A stretch of 34,086 nucleotides of DNA from contig CAYXGE010000010.1 in assembly GCA_964464435.1 (NCBI GenBank), forward strand, positions 1 to 34,086. The letters run 5' to 3'. This DNA is from CAYXGE01 sp964464435 (GTDB taxonomy: Bacteria > Pseudomonadota > Gammaproteobacteria > Burkholderiales > Methylophilaceae). The notes beneath the pieces are model-generated. The model searched no databases and was not told the origin of the DNA. It saw only the letters and a program-made list of their open reading frames with translations. A program made the position numbers and the translations under genes. Shown one piece after another: positions 33,460-34,086 of this stretch; position 1 is the stretch's first letter; each line of letters begins with the position of its first letter.

Positions 33460-34029
33460 TTAAAATGTTTTTTTCATCAAATAGATGGTTAAATTAGGGG
33501 CGCTATTGAGCTCATCGTATAAGGTGTATCCGCGTTTTGCATAGTACTGAACGTTAGATGCTTTAGATGTTTCGAGTAATATAGGCGCGTTATTTTTTTC
33601 GCATAACGCGTGTATGTCATTCAATAATTGGCTACCAATGCCTTTTCCTTGTGCTTTGGTATGTGTTGCTAGCATCCAAATATAAAGGCAGTTTTCGCAT
33701 GTTTGCCGTTTATTCTCAATGGCGCTTTCTATGCGTAATAAATTGCGTAACGAAGTAATTCCAAAGATAAATGGAAACTGCATATTTATGAGCAATGCTC
33801 GGATATTAAAGCCCGAGCGGCTAGCAGGTTTACACAAGGCAACGGCTTGTAAATCGTCACTTAAGTATATGGTGTGGGTGGCGATGCAGGTTTCAAATGC
33901 AAGCTTGATAATTAATCGAACCCTAGCTTGCTTACCTTGCGTATAAGCCAAAAACTGTGGGTCTCGACTAAATGCATTGGATATTAAGTCAATCACCATT
34001 GATTGATGATGTCTTTGCGCCAGTATCAT
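33460..34029 (-). CDS. GNAT-family N-acetyltransferase
   Basis: A 189-residue acetyltransferase. The acetyl-CoA pyrophosphate-binding motif is in AQGKGIGSQLL near 130-140, preceded by the strand YIWMLATH. The C-terminal NVQYYAKRGYTLYDEL is the usual GNAT helix and strand after motif A. The substrate is unknown. It converges on pqqA, sharing the terminator region. Nothing recognisable lies in the last 57 bases of the window, which should hold its promoter. Confidence 0.85.
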   Translation of the reverse strand: MILAQRHHQSMVIDLISNAFSRDPQFLAYTQGKQARVRLIIKLAFETCIATHTIYLSDDLQAVALCKPASRSGFNIRALLINMQFPFIFGITSLRNLLRIESAIENKRQTCENCLYIWMLATHTKAQGKGIGSQLLNDIHALCEKNNAPILLETSKASNVQYYAKRGYTLYDELNSAPNLTIYLMKKTF

Positions 34030-34086
34030 CTATTTATCCGTTTTAGCGTGGTGCATGGCTCAACGTTTGTCAAAAAACGTAATCGG

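Overview
The window looks like chromosome from a methylotrophic betaproteobacterium, most likely Methylophilaceae (Methylotenera/Methylophilus-like). The clues are a complete NAD-dependent molybdenum formate dehydrogenase operon (fdsGBA-fdhD-fdsD), a pqqA gene for the methanol-dehydrogenase cofactor PQQ, moderate to low GC, and typical betaproteobacterial housekeeping neighbourhoods (ftsY-ftsE-ftsX, miaB-ybeZ-ybeY-corC, an M16 peptidase pair with rsmD and coaD). The taxon is inferred from gene content and not from a marker gene. There are no rRNA, tRNA, CRISPR, phage or insertion-sequence features. A 100-N assembly gap interrupts rsmD.

Layout. 1-3.9 kb: the edge of an AT-rich surface-polysaccharide region (galE start, FkbM methyltransferase, GT2 glycosyltransferase, multi-spanning GT39-like protein). 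3.9-10.2 kb: the formate dehydrogenase operon, read leftward. 10.2-14.0 kb: ftsY-ftsE-ftsX joined by 4-bp overlaps, followed closely by a GT4 glycosyltransferase. 14.1-16.6 kb: ahpC-ahpF peroxide defence, with hairpins between and after the genes and an OxyR-like half-site upstream. 16.6-18.7 kb: an apparent operon of a FadL-type outer-membrane channel with a split YeeE/YedE sulfur-compound permease. 19.0-23.4 kb (rightward): a secreted M16 peptidase pair, rsmD (gapped), coaD, a YfhL-type ferredoxin and gloA, closed by a strong bidirectional terminator. 23.4-27.5 kb (leftward): miaB-ybeZ-ybeY-corC and a small exported protein. 27.6-29.0 kb: cysG. 29.0-31.0 kb: an EnvZ/OmpR-type two-component pair. 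31.3-33.4 kb (rightward): an exported EF-hand protein behind a possible 18-codon leader ORF, a FemAB-like acyltransferase, and a solitary 23-codon pqqA with its own terminator. 33.5-34.0 kb: a GNAT acetyltransferase on the opposite strand.

How it fits together. Formate dehydrogenase carries out the last oxidative step of C1 metabolism and yields NADH. PQQ serves the periplasmic alcohol dehydrogenases at the start of that pathway. CysG makes siroheme for sulfite/nitrite reduction, and the YeeE-type permease may supply reduced sulfur. AhpCF handles hydroperoxides, and GloA detoxifies methylglyoxal. The observations most worth following up are the isolated pqqA with no pqqBCDE beside it, the cluster of TCATG motifs before it, the FadL plus split-YeeE operon, and the short leader ORF before the EF-hand gene. 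I found no single clearly novel defence or mobile system.
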